Of a stretch of DNA of 59,419 nucleotides, positions 6,234 through 15,039 are shown in pieces. A program made the translations under genes and the position numbers. How positions within the stretch are numbered: the stretch's first letter is position 1; each line of letters opens with the position of its first letter. Origin of the DNA: Bacteroidaceae bacterium (lineage in GTDB: Bacteria > Bacteroidota > Bacteroidia > Bacteroidales > Bacteroidaceae); the NCBI GenBank assembly GCA_017526905.1, contig JAFXQT010000018.1, positions 1 to 59,419 of the forward strand, in the 5' to 3' direction. The notes below the pieces were generated by a model. It made no database searches and was not told the origin of the DNA. It was given only the letters and a program-made list of their open reading frames with translations.

Positions 6234-7553
6234 TCATAATGTGTCGAATTCTATGTGATGTTTAAGGATTTCTTCCTCTTCTCTCATCTTCAGGACAAAC
6301 TCTGCAAATGTTTCGCAGGTATGCTCTGTATGCAATCCGTAGATACCGATGCTCCCTCCATACCCTGCCAGCTCTTTCCTGGATTCGGCTTGCTCATCTT
6401 TTCTTAATGGAACCACAAAGCCGCCCCTGGATACCCTCAGCCGGTACATATATGCTATTACCTGATGCAGGTCGTCGCCACTTACATTTTGTATTTCCGT
6501 ATTGCCATATCCCTTGTACTTTGCATCGAGTACAAAATCGTTGCGATAGAAATCCGGATAACGAGGACACGACCCGTCAGTGAACAGATTGATACGCCCT
6601 TTGAACACCTTGTTTTGCGGATGAGTGAATCCACATTTTGCTAAAACGGTGTTCAGATATTCTTCCCAGAGCCAGGCACCGTCGAAAAGGATGCCGTAGA
6701 TTTCATTGTCGTCGCGTCCGTACTTTAATTCCTCGTGACGGAGAATCTGTAGGCAGATCCGTTGCAGGTTCCGATATTCAGAGTAATAGGGATGACTGAG
6801 TGGACGCAGGTTCTGGCTGATAACGCAGCGGAGGTCATTCCGGTTGTAGGTGGGAGTAGCCTCTTTTATCTGTGTGACAGCATTCTTTGTAGCCTCGTCG
6901 CTGTGCAGAACACCTCCTCTATATGGATGGCGGGCGACATATTCTATGGTGTGACGAATCAACTGACTGACGTGGTTGTCGTACACATATTCACGGGTGG
7001 AATAGGCCACGCTGCCTGCAAAGGGGATGTTCTGGCGGATATGCCTGCTGACATCTATCCTGCCCCTGACATTAGCATCGTTGTATCTTCGCGACTGATA
7101 TTCTTTGTACAGCCCCTGCCGTAAGGCTCGTTTGAGAAACGGAGGAAAGAGGTATATCAAGAAGTCGAAGACGCTATCCTTGTCAGTGTTGTACTTCATG
7201 TCAAACAGATTAATGGCGAAAACCTTCTGCAGCATGTAGTGCAAAAAATAGTCACAGCTATCCTCCTGTGCGAAGCGGGACATGATTCTGACCTTGGTGT
7301 TGTTAAAGCCGATGAAGCCCATGATGTTGCCAGTGGAAATGGTGCTCTCATCCACTTGCAGGATATAGCTGTCGCCAATCTTGTCGCCGTTCTCGTTCAA
7401 GCTCTGAGGAAAAACGAGAAGGTTGGGATTGTCGTCAGAACATAATTTCGCAATGGAGCGCCCAGCAATCATTTTCAGATTGTTGAGATGCGCCATTTCT
7501 TGTTCTGACAACAGTCGCTGGCTATTATCCTTGATTGCTATTGGCTGCAACAT
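6234..7553 (-). CDS. mcrC: McrC, nuclease subunit of a type IV restriction system
   Basis: 439 residues. McrC supplies the nuclease and the activator of the McrB motor in modification-dependent restriction. The N-terminal half (about 1-200) has the McrC beta-barrel region. The PD-(D/E)XK site is at about residues 328-346, seen as RYPDFYRNDFVLDAKYKGY with the D-x-K triad (LDAK) intact. The start overlaps the end of mcrB by 29 bp, typical of translational coupling of the two subunits. Length is in the usual range. The specificity cannot be read from this subunit. Confidence 0.9.
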   Translation of the reverse strand: MLQPIAIKDNSQRLLSEQEMAHLNNLKMIAGRSIAKLCSDDNPNLLVFPQSLNENGDKIGDSYILQVDESTISTGNIMGFIGFNNTKVRIMSRFAQEDSCDYFLHYMLQKVFAINLFDMKYNTDKDSVFDFLIYLFPPFLKRALRQGLYKEYQSRRYNDANVRGRIDVSRHIRQNIPFAGSVAYSTREYVYDNHVSQLIRHTIEYVARHPYRGGVLHSDEATKNAVTQIKEATPTYNRNDLRCVISQNLRPLSHPYYSEYRNLQRICLQILRHEELKYGRDDNEIYGILFDGAWLWEEYLNTVLAKCGFTHPQNKVFKGRINLFTDGSCPRYPDFYRNDFVLDAKYKGYGNTEIQNVSGDDLHQVIAYMYRLRVSRGGFVVPLRKDEQAESRKELAGYGGSIGIYGLHTEHTCETFAEFVLKMREEEEILKHHIEFDTL

Positions 7554-10230
7554 TCTTGGTTGACTCGTCTTCGTAGGCTTTCTTCAAATTTGCAAGTTCT
7601 TTCTCTGCATTGGCACTGCCGCGAAGATACTCTGCCAGCAGCCCTTCAAGGTGGAATTGCCACAGTGCCTCAAAATTGTTGTATTGCTCGTATTTCTTGA
7701 AGTAGGCAGCACCAATCTGATATGCTTTGCCCAGCCCATTCGTTCTGAGAATAGCCTCGTTCAGGTTGCGCATACGGTTTTTCAATGCCTTTTCGTTCAG
7801 CATACCGTCGAGCATGTGCATACTCTCCTCCGCTGACACCTCTGCCCAGGCAAAACGACGCCGCATGGCAAAGTCCATGCTTTCCACGCTGCGGTCAATA
7901 TCGTTCATCGTACCGATGATGTAGACGTTCTCGGGAACGAAGAATCCATCCTTGAACACGTCCCCGTCTTCAACCATGTTCTGATACTGTGTCTGCACCT
8001 TCCCTTCCTCTCCCCTGTAGCCAGGGTCAATAGAGAAGAACAACTCACCGAATATCTTTGAGATTTCACCACGGTTGATTTCGTCAATAATGAAAACTAA
8101 TGGTTTTATTTCCCCATTATCTGTAGGATGACAATAGTTTTTCTTGATATAATCCCCGATAGACTTTGTATATGTATCATTCTCATGGCATGCTCCTTTC
8201 TGTAAATAGTCCATCATTTTATCATCAGTTACACTCCATGGACTTGAGATATGTGCTACAGCAATATTCCCTCTTTTATCTAATGTCGTTTGTATTATTG
8301 TTGAACTTCTGAAACTTTTAATCTTTTTATCTCCATTTTCCAATAAATCCTTTTTAAAAGCTGTTAAGGCATTCTCTATAGTTTTCTGTGTATTTGCATC
8401 TTCATGTAATAATGCTGATTTGCAGAATTCTTTAAAAACTCCATCCTCACGTCTAAAACCAATACTGCCATTTATATCAGGCTTGGTTGGCCTTAGTCCC
8501 TCCACAAAATCCGTATAGTCATACGACGGATGAAACTGCACGAAGCCTATTTCTTCATCTTTGCATCCCATCGCCTTTGCAATCTCCTTCGCCATGAAAG
8601 TCTTTCCCGTCCCTGGTGCCCCCGTTAGAATCAGGTTCTTATTGGCCATAAGCAGGTCGATATATATCTGATATTCTGAATTCATCTCAGTTTCTGTATT
8701 TATGTTCAACAATTCTTTGATGTGTAGGGCTTGCTTGTCTGTAGTACCCTGAAAGAAAAGGCTGTTCCCCATTTCTTCGTTTTGCTTCGGTATTTCTAAT
8801 ATGGAATGCCACTGTACTGTTCGGCACATGGGATTGTCATTCTCTTCTTTAAACATGCAGTCCGAAGTAATGATTCCCCAACCATGCAACATGTGATATT
8901 GCTTACCATTGCCTTTCTTTGGTTCAAAACTCACAACAATGTCCCCCACACTGACTTCGTTGATGAACGACCAATAGGCATCGGGGATCTTCAAGTCGCT
9001 GTTGCCAACATCCTGCTGATAAGCTTTCCGTAAGGCATTCCTCGACTTATATGGTCTAAAATCCTTTATGTTCTTTGCTGATGAGCCTATGTCCAGCGTA
9101 TCCTGCCAAGATTTAGATACCTTTAAGCTCCATAACCATACACGTTGCTTGTTAGGGAAGAGGATATCGTGTATGTACCCTATCTTGCTCGGAAACTCAA
9201 CGAAGAGCATCCAGAGTACATCCTGTGCCAGTAGCAATGCACTATTTTCCTGTCCATGCAGCGAATGTGAAACCAATTGCTGAAGTGAGATATCTTCATC
9301 AATCAATTCTCTCAAAGGGCGTAACATCTCCAGAAAGTGCTCGTAGCACTGCCCTGCAGGTCTTTTCTCCTCGTTAAGATATTTGCAGAGTTGCACATAG
9401 ACCTCATATTTATAAATGGTATATTTTTGCGGATTGATACAGGTCAAGATGACAGAAGCCAACCGCTCGTCATTTGCCTTGCTATTGAATTCTGTGGAGG
9501 AAAGAAGGGAAGACATTGTCGACTTATAACTTGCTAGCCGCTCATTCAGAGGCTTGTTCTCGTTTGTGAGGGAATTTAAAGCCCCCTGTAGCCCTTCTGG
9601 ATTTGTCTTCACCAAATGCAACAGAGGCTTATTGTCACGAGCCGCGTCAACGAGATTGTCAAATCCACCTAACTCCGACTTTTTGGGGTTTGCCACATGA
9701 CTACGAATAATGTCAATGGGTGATTTCCCCTTGTTGGCTGTTATCATTTGCCATTTGTATATTTCCGTCCACTTGTCACCATCAATTGGAACTTCTCTTC
9801 GCAACTCCTTGTATCGTTCTACCAGATACCAGTACAGATAATCTCTAATAGCCTCTACTAATTCCGACCGAAGCTGCCATTCAAAGGTACCCTCACTCCC
9901 CTTTGGTAAGTCCATGCCCTCGCACATGGGGATAATCCAGTAGCAAGGTTTGCCATTTGGCCTTATCACTTGGAATCGGCCTAAGCGTTTCTGCACATAT
10001 TCACCAATCTTAGCGATATATGAGTTGAGCGACCGAGGACTGCCGCCCATCGTATTGCTCACGGCCGTGCAAGAACCCCGATGGTCAGGATAATAATAGA
10101 ATCGCAGTAGCGTTTCTTTATATTCAACCATCGTTTTCTCATCCTGCAATACCTCGAGCCATTCCCCTTTGGTAATTCCTATGTCGCAAGAGTATATGTC
10201 ACCTTGTTGCTTAACCTCTATTGTTTCCAT
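7525..10230 (-). CDS. mcrB: McrB, AAA+ GTPase motor with EVE-like modified-base reader region
   Basis: 901 residues, much longer than the 459 of the E. coli K-12 McrB. The AAA+ core is near the C-terminus. It has Walker A GAPGTGKT (about 536-543), Walker B LVFIIDEINRGE (about 708), and MNDIDRS with MRRRF (about 765-780), the McrB-type signature. Residues about 365-495 (KVSKSWQDTLDIG, VGDIVVSFEPKKGNG, HGWGIITSD) look like an EVE/PUA-type domain, a fold that reads modified cytosine. The first ~140 residues recall the head region of ScoMcrA-like nucleases (RFYYYPDHRGSC, SYIAKIGEYVQKRLGRF). The target is therefore probably DNA with modified bases, for example in phages. The domain calls outside the AAA+ core are by eye. 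Confidence 0.9.
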   Translation of the reverse strand: METIEVKQQGDIYSCDIGITKGEWLEVLQDEKTMVEYKETLLRFYYYPDHRGSCTAVSNTMGGSPRSLNSYIAKIGEYVQKRLGRFQVIRPNGKPCYWIIPMCEGMDLPKGSEGTFEWQLRSELVEAIRDYLYWYLVERYKELRREVPIDGDKWTEIYKWQMITANKGKSPIDIIRSHVANPKKSELGGFDNLVDAARDNKPLLHLVKTNPEGLQGALNSLTNENKPLNERLASYKSTMSSLLSSTEFNSKANDERLASVILTCINPQKYTIYKYEVYVQLCKYLNEEKRPAGQCYEHFLEMLRPLRELIDEDISLQQLVSHSLHGQENSALLLAQDVLWMLFVEFPSKIGYIHDILFPNKQRVWLWSLKVSKSWQDTLDIGSSAKNIKDFRPYKSRNALRKAYQQDVGNSDLKIPDAYWSFINEVSVGDIVVSFEPKKGNGKQYHMLHGWGIITSDCMFKEENDNPMCRTVQWHSILEIPKQNEEMGNSLFFQGTTDKQALHIKELLNINTETEMNSEYQIYIDLLMANKNLILTGAPGTGKTFMAKEIAKAMGCKDEEIGFVQFHPSYDYTDFVEGLRPTKPDINGSIGFRREDGVFKEFCKSALLHEDANTQKTIENALTAFKKDLLENGDKKIKSFRSSTIIQTTLDKRGNIAVAHISSPWSVTDDKMMDYLQKGACHENDTYTKSIGDYIKKNYCHPTDNGEIKPLVFIIDEINRGEISKIFGELFFSIDPGYRGEEGKVQTQYQNMVEDGDVFKDGFFVPENVYIIGTMNDIDRSVESMDFAMRRRFAWAEVSAEESMHMLDGMLNEKALKNRMRNLNEAILRTNGLGKAYQIGAAYFKKYEQYNNFEALWQFHLEGLLAEYLRGSANAEKELANLKKAYEDESTKNVAANSNQG

Positions 10231-10245
10231 ATATAGTTAATTCTT

Positions 10246-10920
10246 TCAGATGATTATTTCCTGTGCCACATGATCGCTTTCATCTTTATTCCATCTGCAT
10301 AGCTTATAAGAATGCACAGGGATGTTCGCAAATGTATAATCAAGAAAAAAAGGATAGTTTTCTTTGAATTGATGGTAATAAGTCGCCATCGTTTCTCTTC
10401 CCAGAGTTTCATGCGTCTTCTGGTGATAAATGCTGACAAAGCCCATATCCTCCAAGAAACCCAAAATGGTCTCTATGGAATATCTCTTTGTTGCCTCTTG
10501 CTGACCTTTGAAACAATTAAAGTCGCCAGAGATGATAGTTGGCTGTTGCTTTAAGTACGGAACGTAATCTTCCAACGCTTCTAACAGTATTTGGGGATAG
10601 CTCATGTCTTTGTTTGAATCCGTTTTTGTGGGCCACGTGGCAATTATCAGAATGTCACCAAGATACAAAGGCAATAAATACTTATGTTTAGGTTTAAACA
10701 ATTCTGGCAATTTGCTGCTCAACGTAGACTTCACAACGATGCCAAGGCCTTTCCAGTCGCAATCCCCCATCCAATATGATTGATAGTCGTGAGGAATCTG
10801 TAGCTGCGAAGGATTGGCTAATTCGGGCAAGATATAAATATCTGCCTCCTTAGCCATAATCTTCTCCAGCTTATCTTGCGACGAATGGTGTATGTTGTAT
10901 GATAGTAGCTTCATTTTCAT
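10246..10920 (-). CDS. Endonuclease/exonuclease/phosphatase (EEP) family protein in the McrBC operon
   Basis: 224 residues with the EEP fold markers in order: LSYNIHH at the N-terminus, ADIYILPELA (metal-binding Glu, about residue 33), SGDFNC (about 136-141) and ESDHVAQEI at the end. Members cleave phosphodiester or phosphomonoester bonds in a metal-dependent way. It lies 15 bp before mcrB and 8 bp after dinD on the same strand, so it is probably co-transcribed with the restriction genes. An accessory nuclease or resolvase of cleaved DNA is a reasonable guess. The substrate cannot be read from sequence. I know of no standard McrBC system in which this gene is a fixed part. Confidence 0.82.
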   Translation of the reverse strand: MKMKLLSYNIHHSSQDKLEKIMAKEADIYILPELANPSQLQIPHDYQSYWMGDCDWKGLGIVVKSTLSSKLPELFKPKHKYLLPLYLGDILIIATWPTKTDSNKDMSYPQILLEALEDYVPYLKQQPTIISGDFNCFKGQQEATKRYSIETILGFLEDMGFVSIYHQKTHETLGRETMATYYHQFKENYPFFLDYTFANIPVHSYKLCRWNKDESDHVAQEIII

Positions 10921-10928
10921 ACTATGTG

Positions 10929-11768
10929 TTATGTCGACAGTTTTTTCTTATTTTTCAGCAACTTCTTCTCTTCGCTTGCCAGCCTACGCTCAATCTTCTT
11001 GACATCTTCTGCTGCAGGCAAGTTCTCTGGGATGATGCCGCGCTCTGTAAGCATCTTGCGGACGGCAGCATTATTATCGACGTGTTCTTTAGTGATGGCC
11101 GTTTCGCCTTGCAGGTCTTTGGTTTGAACGTTGACACTGGTCATCTCTGCTGCGAAGTCTTTGGCCTTGATGCTGATAGTGGGGAGGAAATCGGCGAGGG
11201 GACGATTCTGGGGCATTCCCATCTTTCGCTTCATCATATTGGTGCTGAGCCGGAAGAGGGCTTGGTCGCCCTTGGAGCGAATGACGGCGAAGGTCTGGTC
11301 GTTGACACCACGCTCGTAGAGAATGCCGGAAAGCTTGCGCTCTGTTTCTTGCAACTTGGTACGTGCTTTGACTCGCTCCACCTCCAATATGCGTTGCTCT
11401 ATCAGTTCTGCCCGGCGGGTCTGGACAGCGAAATAGGTCTGAGCAAAGGCTATCTGTGGTTTGCGCGGGTCGCCATTCTGAGCCACAAGATAGCAGGCAT
11501 AGCGGGTGAGCATGATATCGTCAACTTCTCTTTCTGCTCCAGAACCCAGACTGACCATTTTGCTGACGTCAGCAAAATGGTCAGCAACCGACTGCCCTGC
11601 ATTCTTACAGGCTTCCTTTGCTTTGTCTATCACATTGTTAAAGTTGCGCCATTGCTGGTATCCCAAGAGGGTGCTTAATTCCCTTGCGCTCCAACATTCG
11701 GTATTGTCAATCATGCAAACAGCATCTTCAAAGCTTCTAAACAAAGCTTGTATCTCTTCTTTCTTCAT
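10929..11768 (-). CDS. dinD: DinD, DNA-damage-inducible protein D
   Basis: 279 residues, normal length. The N-terminal region (about 10-115) is BRO-N-like: [20 protein letters not shown], then [20 protein letters not shown]. The C-terminal half is helical and ends in Lys-rich coils. DinD inhibits RecA filament activity in E. coli; in defence islands its role is not settled. It is the first gene of the minus-strand run dinD-EEP-mcrB-mcrC-remnant-xre, with a promoter at 11829-11861. A perfect 34-bp palindrome sits inside the reading frame (11551-11584) without breaking it. Confidence 0.88.
   Translation of the reverse strand: MKKEEIQALFRSFEDAVCMIDNTECWSARELSTLLGYQQWRNFNNVIDKAKEACKNAGQSVADHFADVSKMVSLGSGAEREVDDIMLTRYACYLVAQNGDPRKPQIAFAQTYFAVQTRRAELIEQRILEVERVKARTKLQETERKLSGILYERGVNDQTFAVIRSKGDQALFRLSTNMMKRKMGMPQNRPLADFLPTISIKAKDFAAEMTSVNVQTKDLQGETAITKEHVDNNAAVRKMLTERGIIPENLPAAEDVKKIERRLASEEKKLLKNKKKLST
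11551..11584. repeat. 34-bp perfect palindrome inside dinD
   Basis: CTGACCATTTTGCTGAC (11551-11567) is followed directly by its exact complement (11568-11584), with no spacer. It encodes part of a conserved DinD segment ([11 protein letters not shown]). Perfect spacer-free palindromes of this size are usually unstable, so its retention is notable. Confidence 0.95.
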
Positions 11769-11814
11769 ACAGATTTATAAATAGAAGTAAAATTCAGAAC
11801 CCTTTATCCGGTTT

Positions 11815-11861
11815 GTCAAGTTTGACCACAAAGATATAATAATAATTGCAGACCATCGCAA
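11815..11861 (-). promoter_or_regulatory. Promoter and possible operator of the dinD-mcrBC operon
   Basis: Minus-strand TATCTTTG at 11836-11829 and TTG at 11861-11859 (22-bp spacing). Just downstream of the -7 box lies GTCAAGTTTGAC (11815-11826), an inverted repeat that could bind a dimeric repressor, perhaps the XRE protein of the same operon. Confidence 0.55.
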
Positions 11862-11975
11862 GAAAATAGCGACAATCTGCAATATTTATGGTTTTTGTGA
11901 GAAAAACGAACGTTTGTACCGATAAAGTGCCTAAATGAGTCCTCGTATTCTTCCGGTTTACTTTGGTGTCAAAAA

Positions 11976-12012
11976 CCTGTAGTCTGTAGTGTTTTTCGGA
12001 AAAAACTTTTTT
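11976..12012 (+). repeat. Short repeat R2, copy 4
   Basis: CCTGTAGTCTGTAGTG followed by a T run, CGG, an A run and a T tract. It is the closest match to copy 3. It is not directly behind any present gene, which may mean the gene it served has been lost. Confidence 0.75.
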
Positions 12013-12221
12013 CCAAGTAACGCCCTAACCGTCGGTCACGAGCACCACCATTCCGCCGTGCCTGTGCCAATTGCTATGCGCCCCCGGCTCGAACGTCACA
12101 GCGAATGTATACGATTATGTGGTGGGACAGAATAGTATATTTTCCATCATAATATGCTTAATTTCAATGTTTTCACTTGGACATGTGAAATTGACTATTA
12201 TTTTATTATGCTATATATTAA

Positions 12222-12398
12222 GGTGGGTTCTATAAATTAGCTTTGCATTGCTTTTAGACTATTTCCGAGCAGATTTGCCTTCAAGCCCGCAGAAGCGTAG
12301 CGGGCTACGGTTCAAGGGATTGGAGACAAAGATGCCGGAAAGAGGCAAAAGCAAGCAAAGATAATTCATAGAGAATTTATTAATTAATAGAACACACC
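12222..12398 (+). repeat. 177-bp hairpin element, copy D
   Basis: Nearly identical to copy C (2425-2601), including the apex CGTAGCGGGCTACG. The flanks are AT-rich. If the A at 12221 is taken as part of the insertion, both sides read ATTA; otherwise no exact duplication is seen. Confidence 0.88.
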
Positions 12399-12691
12399 AT
12401 TATTGTTATTGCTTTGAATCACATTCTTGCAGGGTCATAAAAACAGAGCGGCCTCCTTTGCATTTCTGCAAGAAAAGCTGTATATTGACGCGGGCGACCC
12501 GCGCGTAAAATAATAGGTGTTGTTACCTCTCTTGTATAGGCGAGCGCCTGAGAGAGAGTAATCAAATTATCGGTAATCGACAAAGTTGCTTGGCTCGTCC
12601 AAGAATGACCAAATTTTGTGGCCATTCTTTTTGTCGGGTTTGCATTATTTAACTCTCTGCGGGGCATGGGGGATTACTCTCTTCGTTTAGT

Positions 12692-12838
12692 TTATAGTTC
12701 CACGCCGCCCTCGCTGGGTGTGCGGAACTGGAATGTTGTCTTGCTGTCCTTGTTGGTGATGAGGAAGTCGGTCTTTCGTATAACGTCCATGCCAATAAGC
12801 ATGGAATATTCATCGAGGTCGGCACCATAGACTATCAT
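12692..12838 (-). pseudogene. C-terminal remnant of a retropepsin-like aspartyl protease
   Basis: The 48 residues (YSMLIGMDVIRKTDFLITN, then KTTFQFRTPS) match the last strand-and-helix part of Bacteroidota retropepsin-like proteases, which read LIGMDII...GDFAITN. The N-terminal part with the catalytic Asp-Thr/Ser-Gly triad is absent. Directly upstream on this strand is the end of hflX in another frame. A deletion has therefore removed the front of the gene. Not expected to be functional. Confidence 0.65.
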
Positions 12839-12854
12839 GTTGTGCCCTGTGTCG

Positions 12855-14141
12855 TTATGGTTTGGCGGCCTGTGCCGCCGATTCATCGCCGTCCTCCTCG
12901 TAGTGCTGGAAGAGGAAGTCGTTGTAGGGGTACTTCTGCACGTGCAGCTCGCGGACACGTGTGTAGAGGAGACGCTTGAGCTCGTCGATGTTCTGGCGCT
13001 CGCGGGCACTGATAAAGATGCAGTCGGAACCGAGGCGTGCCATCCACGTCTGCTTCAAGTCGGCCAGGCTGAGGTTTTCCTTGGTGGCGGGAGTCAGGTC
13101 GTCGGGGTCCTTGGGCGTGAAAGTGTAGGCATCTACCTTATTAAATATAATCATGGAGGGCTTGTCGCTGCAGCCCAGGTCGGCCAGCGTCTTTTCCACC
13201 ACCTGAATCTGTTCCTCAAAGTCGGGGTGGCTGATATCAACCACGTGTACCAGCAGGTCGGCCTCGCGCACCTCGTCGAGTGTGCTCTTGAAGCTCTCGA
13301 TGAGGTCGGTGGGTAGTTTACGAATGAAGCCGACGGTGTCGGAGAGGAGGAAGGGTAGGTTGTCGATGATGACCTTGCGCACGGTGGTGTCGAGCGTGGC
13401 AAAGAGTTTGTTCTCGGCAAAGACTTCGCTCTTGGCCAGGAGGTTCATCAGCGTGCTCTTGCCCACGTTGGTGTAGCCCACCAGTGCCACGCGAATCATG
13501 CGGCCGCGGTTGCTGCGCTGGGTGGATTTCTGGCGGTCGATGTCGGCCAGGCGCTGTTTGAGCAAGCTCATGCGGTTGAGGATAATGCGGCGGTCCATCT
13601 CCAACTGCGTCTCGCCCGGTCCGCGCAGGCCCACGCTGCCTTTGCCGCCGCCAGAGCCGGAGCCGCCGCCCTGACGCTCGAGGTGTGTCCAGAGACGTTG
13701 CAGGCGTGGCAGCATGTAGCGGTACTGTGCCAGCTCGACCTGCGTCTTGGCGTTGGCCGTTTGTGCGCGCATGGCGAAGATGTCCAAGATAAGGCTGGTG
13801 CGATCCAGGATCTTGACTTTGAGCACTTGCTCGATATTGCGCAACTGCTTGGCGCTGAGTTCATCATCGAAGATGACCATGCCCACCTCGCGTTCGGCCT
13901 CTTCCTCGGCATCGATGTAGGCGCGGATTTCCTCCAGCTTGCCTTTGCCCACATAGGTGACGGCCGACGGCCCACCCACGCGCTGGGTGAAGCGGCGTAT
14001 GGTTACGGCTCCGGCCGTGGTGGCCAGGAACTCCAGTTCGTCCAGGTATTCGTTGGTCTTGCGCTCGTCCTGTGTGGGCGTGATGATGCCCACCAGGACG
14101 GCTGTTTCTGTCTGTGCTTCGGTGATGATGAATTCTTTCAT
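12855..14141 (-). CDS. hflX: GTPase HflX
   Basis: 428 residues. A ribosome-associated GTPase that splits stalled or stress-arrested 70S ribosomes. The N-terminal HflX domain ends in GGGSGSGGGKGSVGLRGPGE (the Gly-rich linker, about 165-185). The G domain has G1 GYTNVGKST (about 221), G3 DTVGFIRKLP and G4 NKVD (about 358). It is the last of three minus-strand genes rsmI, lipoprotein and hflX, with a 43-bp gap before it. Usual length and all nucleotide-binding motifs present. Confidence 0.95.
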   Translation of the reverse strand: MKEFIITEAQTETAVLVGIITPTQDERKTNEYLDELEFLATTAGAVTIRRFTQRVGGPSAVTYVGKGKLEEIRAYIDAEEEAEREVGMVIFDDELSAKQLRNIEQVLKVKILDRTSLILDIFAMRAQTANAKTQVELAQYRYMLPRLQRLWTHLERQGGGSGSGGGKGSVGLRGPGETQLEMDRRIILNRMSLLKQRLADIDRQKSTQRSNRGRMIRVALVGYTNVGKSTLMNLLAKSEVFAENKLFATLDTTVRKVIIDNLPFLLSDTVGFIRKLPTDLIESFKSTLDEVREADLLVHVVDISHPDFEEQIQVVEKTLADLGCSDKPSMIIFNKVDAYTFTPKDPDDLTPATKENLSLADLKQTWMARLGSDCIFISARERQNIDELKRLLYTRVRELHVQKYPYNDFLFQHYEEDGDESAAQAAKP

Positions 14142-14184
14142 GTCAGCGTTTAGCGGTTGTCGGTAGGCGTTTGTGGCCGAATGG

Positions 14185-15039
14185 TCATTTCACCTGGATG
14201 ACCAGGTACTTGCTGGCGCTCCAGAACTGTGTGGGGTTGGTGATGCGCAGCACATACTGTCCTTTGGCATCCTTGGCCAGGGTGTAGGTGTTGGCGGGAT
14301 GGCTTGTCAGCACTTTTGCGCTCTTGGAATAGAGCTTGATTTCCTTGTCAACGCGGATGTCGATCTTGGTGAAGTAGTCGCGGTTGAAGTTGCTGCTTTT
14401 CAGCACGTCGCCGCTTTGCAGTATTTTCTGCTCCTTGAGCTCGGCCTTGGTGCCGAACACGAACCAGGCGGTGTTGAGGTCCTTGTCCTGCTTCTGGATG
14501 GTTTCCTGCTTCTGTGCGTTTTCGGCCGAGAGGTTGCTAACGTCCTCGTTGAGGGTCTCGATCTGCTCGCCCTGCTGTGCAATCTGCACGTCGCGGTCGG
14601 CAATCATGGCCTCCAGTTCCTGCACCTTCTTGTTCTGCTCGTCCAGTTGCTGTTGCAGGTTCTCGATGGTCTTGGTGAGTTTCTCCACATTGATGTTGGC
14701 CGTTTTGAGCTTGTCCTTGAGCTGTGCGATGCGGTTGCGGTTCTGCTGCATGGTTTCCTGAATGAACTGGATGTTCTCGCGGATAACCTCCTTGGACGAT
14801 GCAGCCTCGGGGTTGCCGTTGGCCACGGTGATGCGCCCTTCAGCCTCGTTGATCTGCCGGAATCCCTCCTGAATCTCGTTGATGGATCCCATGATTTCGT
14901 TCAGCTCGGTTTCTTTCTCGTCGATGACCTGCATGAGCGAGTCGCGCTCCTGTTGTGCCTTGTCATCTACTTGTTTGCCATTGTTGGTGCAAGCCATCAG
15001 TGCCAGCAGGCACAGAGGCATGATTAACATCTTTTTCAT
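14185..15039 (-). CDS. Coiled-coil lipoprotein of unknown function
   Basis: 284 residues starting [20 protein letters not shown], a signal peptide with a clear lipobox (LMAC; Cys about residue 17), so a lipid-anchored envelope protein is expected. Residues about 30-185 are almost continuous heptad-like coiled coil, rich in Glu, Gln and Lys. The last ~90 residues are compact (WFVFGTKAEL, then FWSASKYLVIQVK) and probably a beta domain. The start overlaps the rsmI stop by 4 bp, indicating coupling. I know the type from other Bacteroidales but no function; a spacer or scaffold role is only a guess. Confidence 0.85.
   Translation of the reverse strand: MKKMLIMPLCLLALMACTNNGKQVDDKAQQERDSLMQVIDEKETELNEIMGSINEIQEGFRQINEAEGRITVANGNPEAASSKEVIRENIQFIQETMQQNRNRIAQLKDKLKTANINVEKLTKTIENLQQQLDEQNKKVQELEAMIADRDVQIAQQGEQIETLNEDVSNLSAENAQKQETIQKQDKDLNTAWFVFGTKAELKEQKILQSGDVLKSSNFNRDYFTKIDIRVDKEIKLYSKSAKVLTSHPANTYTLAKDAKGQYVLRITNPTQFWSASKYLVIQVK

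Larger units (their letters stand above)
11862..12691. other. Gene-poor stretch between the defence operon and the retropepsin remnant
   Basis: It holds R2 copy 4 (11976-12012) and hairpin element D (12222-12398). At 12399-12691 there is GC-rich hairpin potential (CGCGGG/CCCGCG near 12490) and an inverted GATTACTCTCT pair. A minus-strand 82-residue frame at 12419-12667 exists, but I see no promoter, family or conservation signal for it. Confidence 0.5.

Noticed and set aside
12419-12667. 82-codon minus-strand frame before the retropepsin remnant
   Set aside because: No promoter, no recognised family, and the DNA shows repeat and hairpin features instead. Could be part of another repeat; kept out of the gene list.
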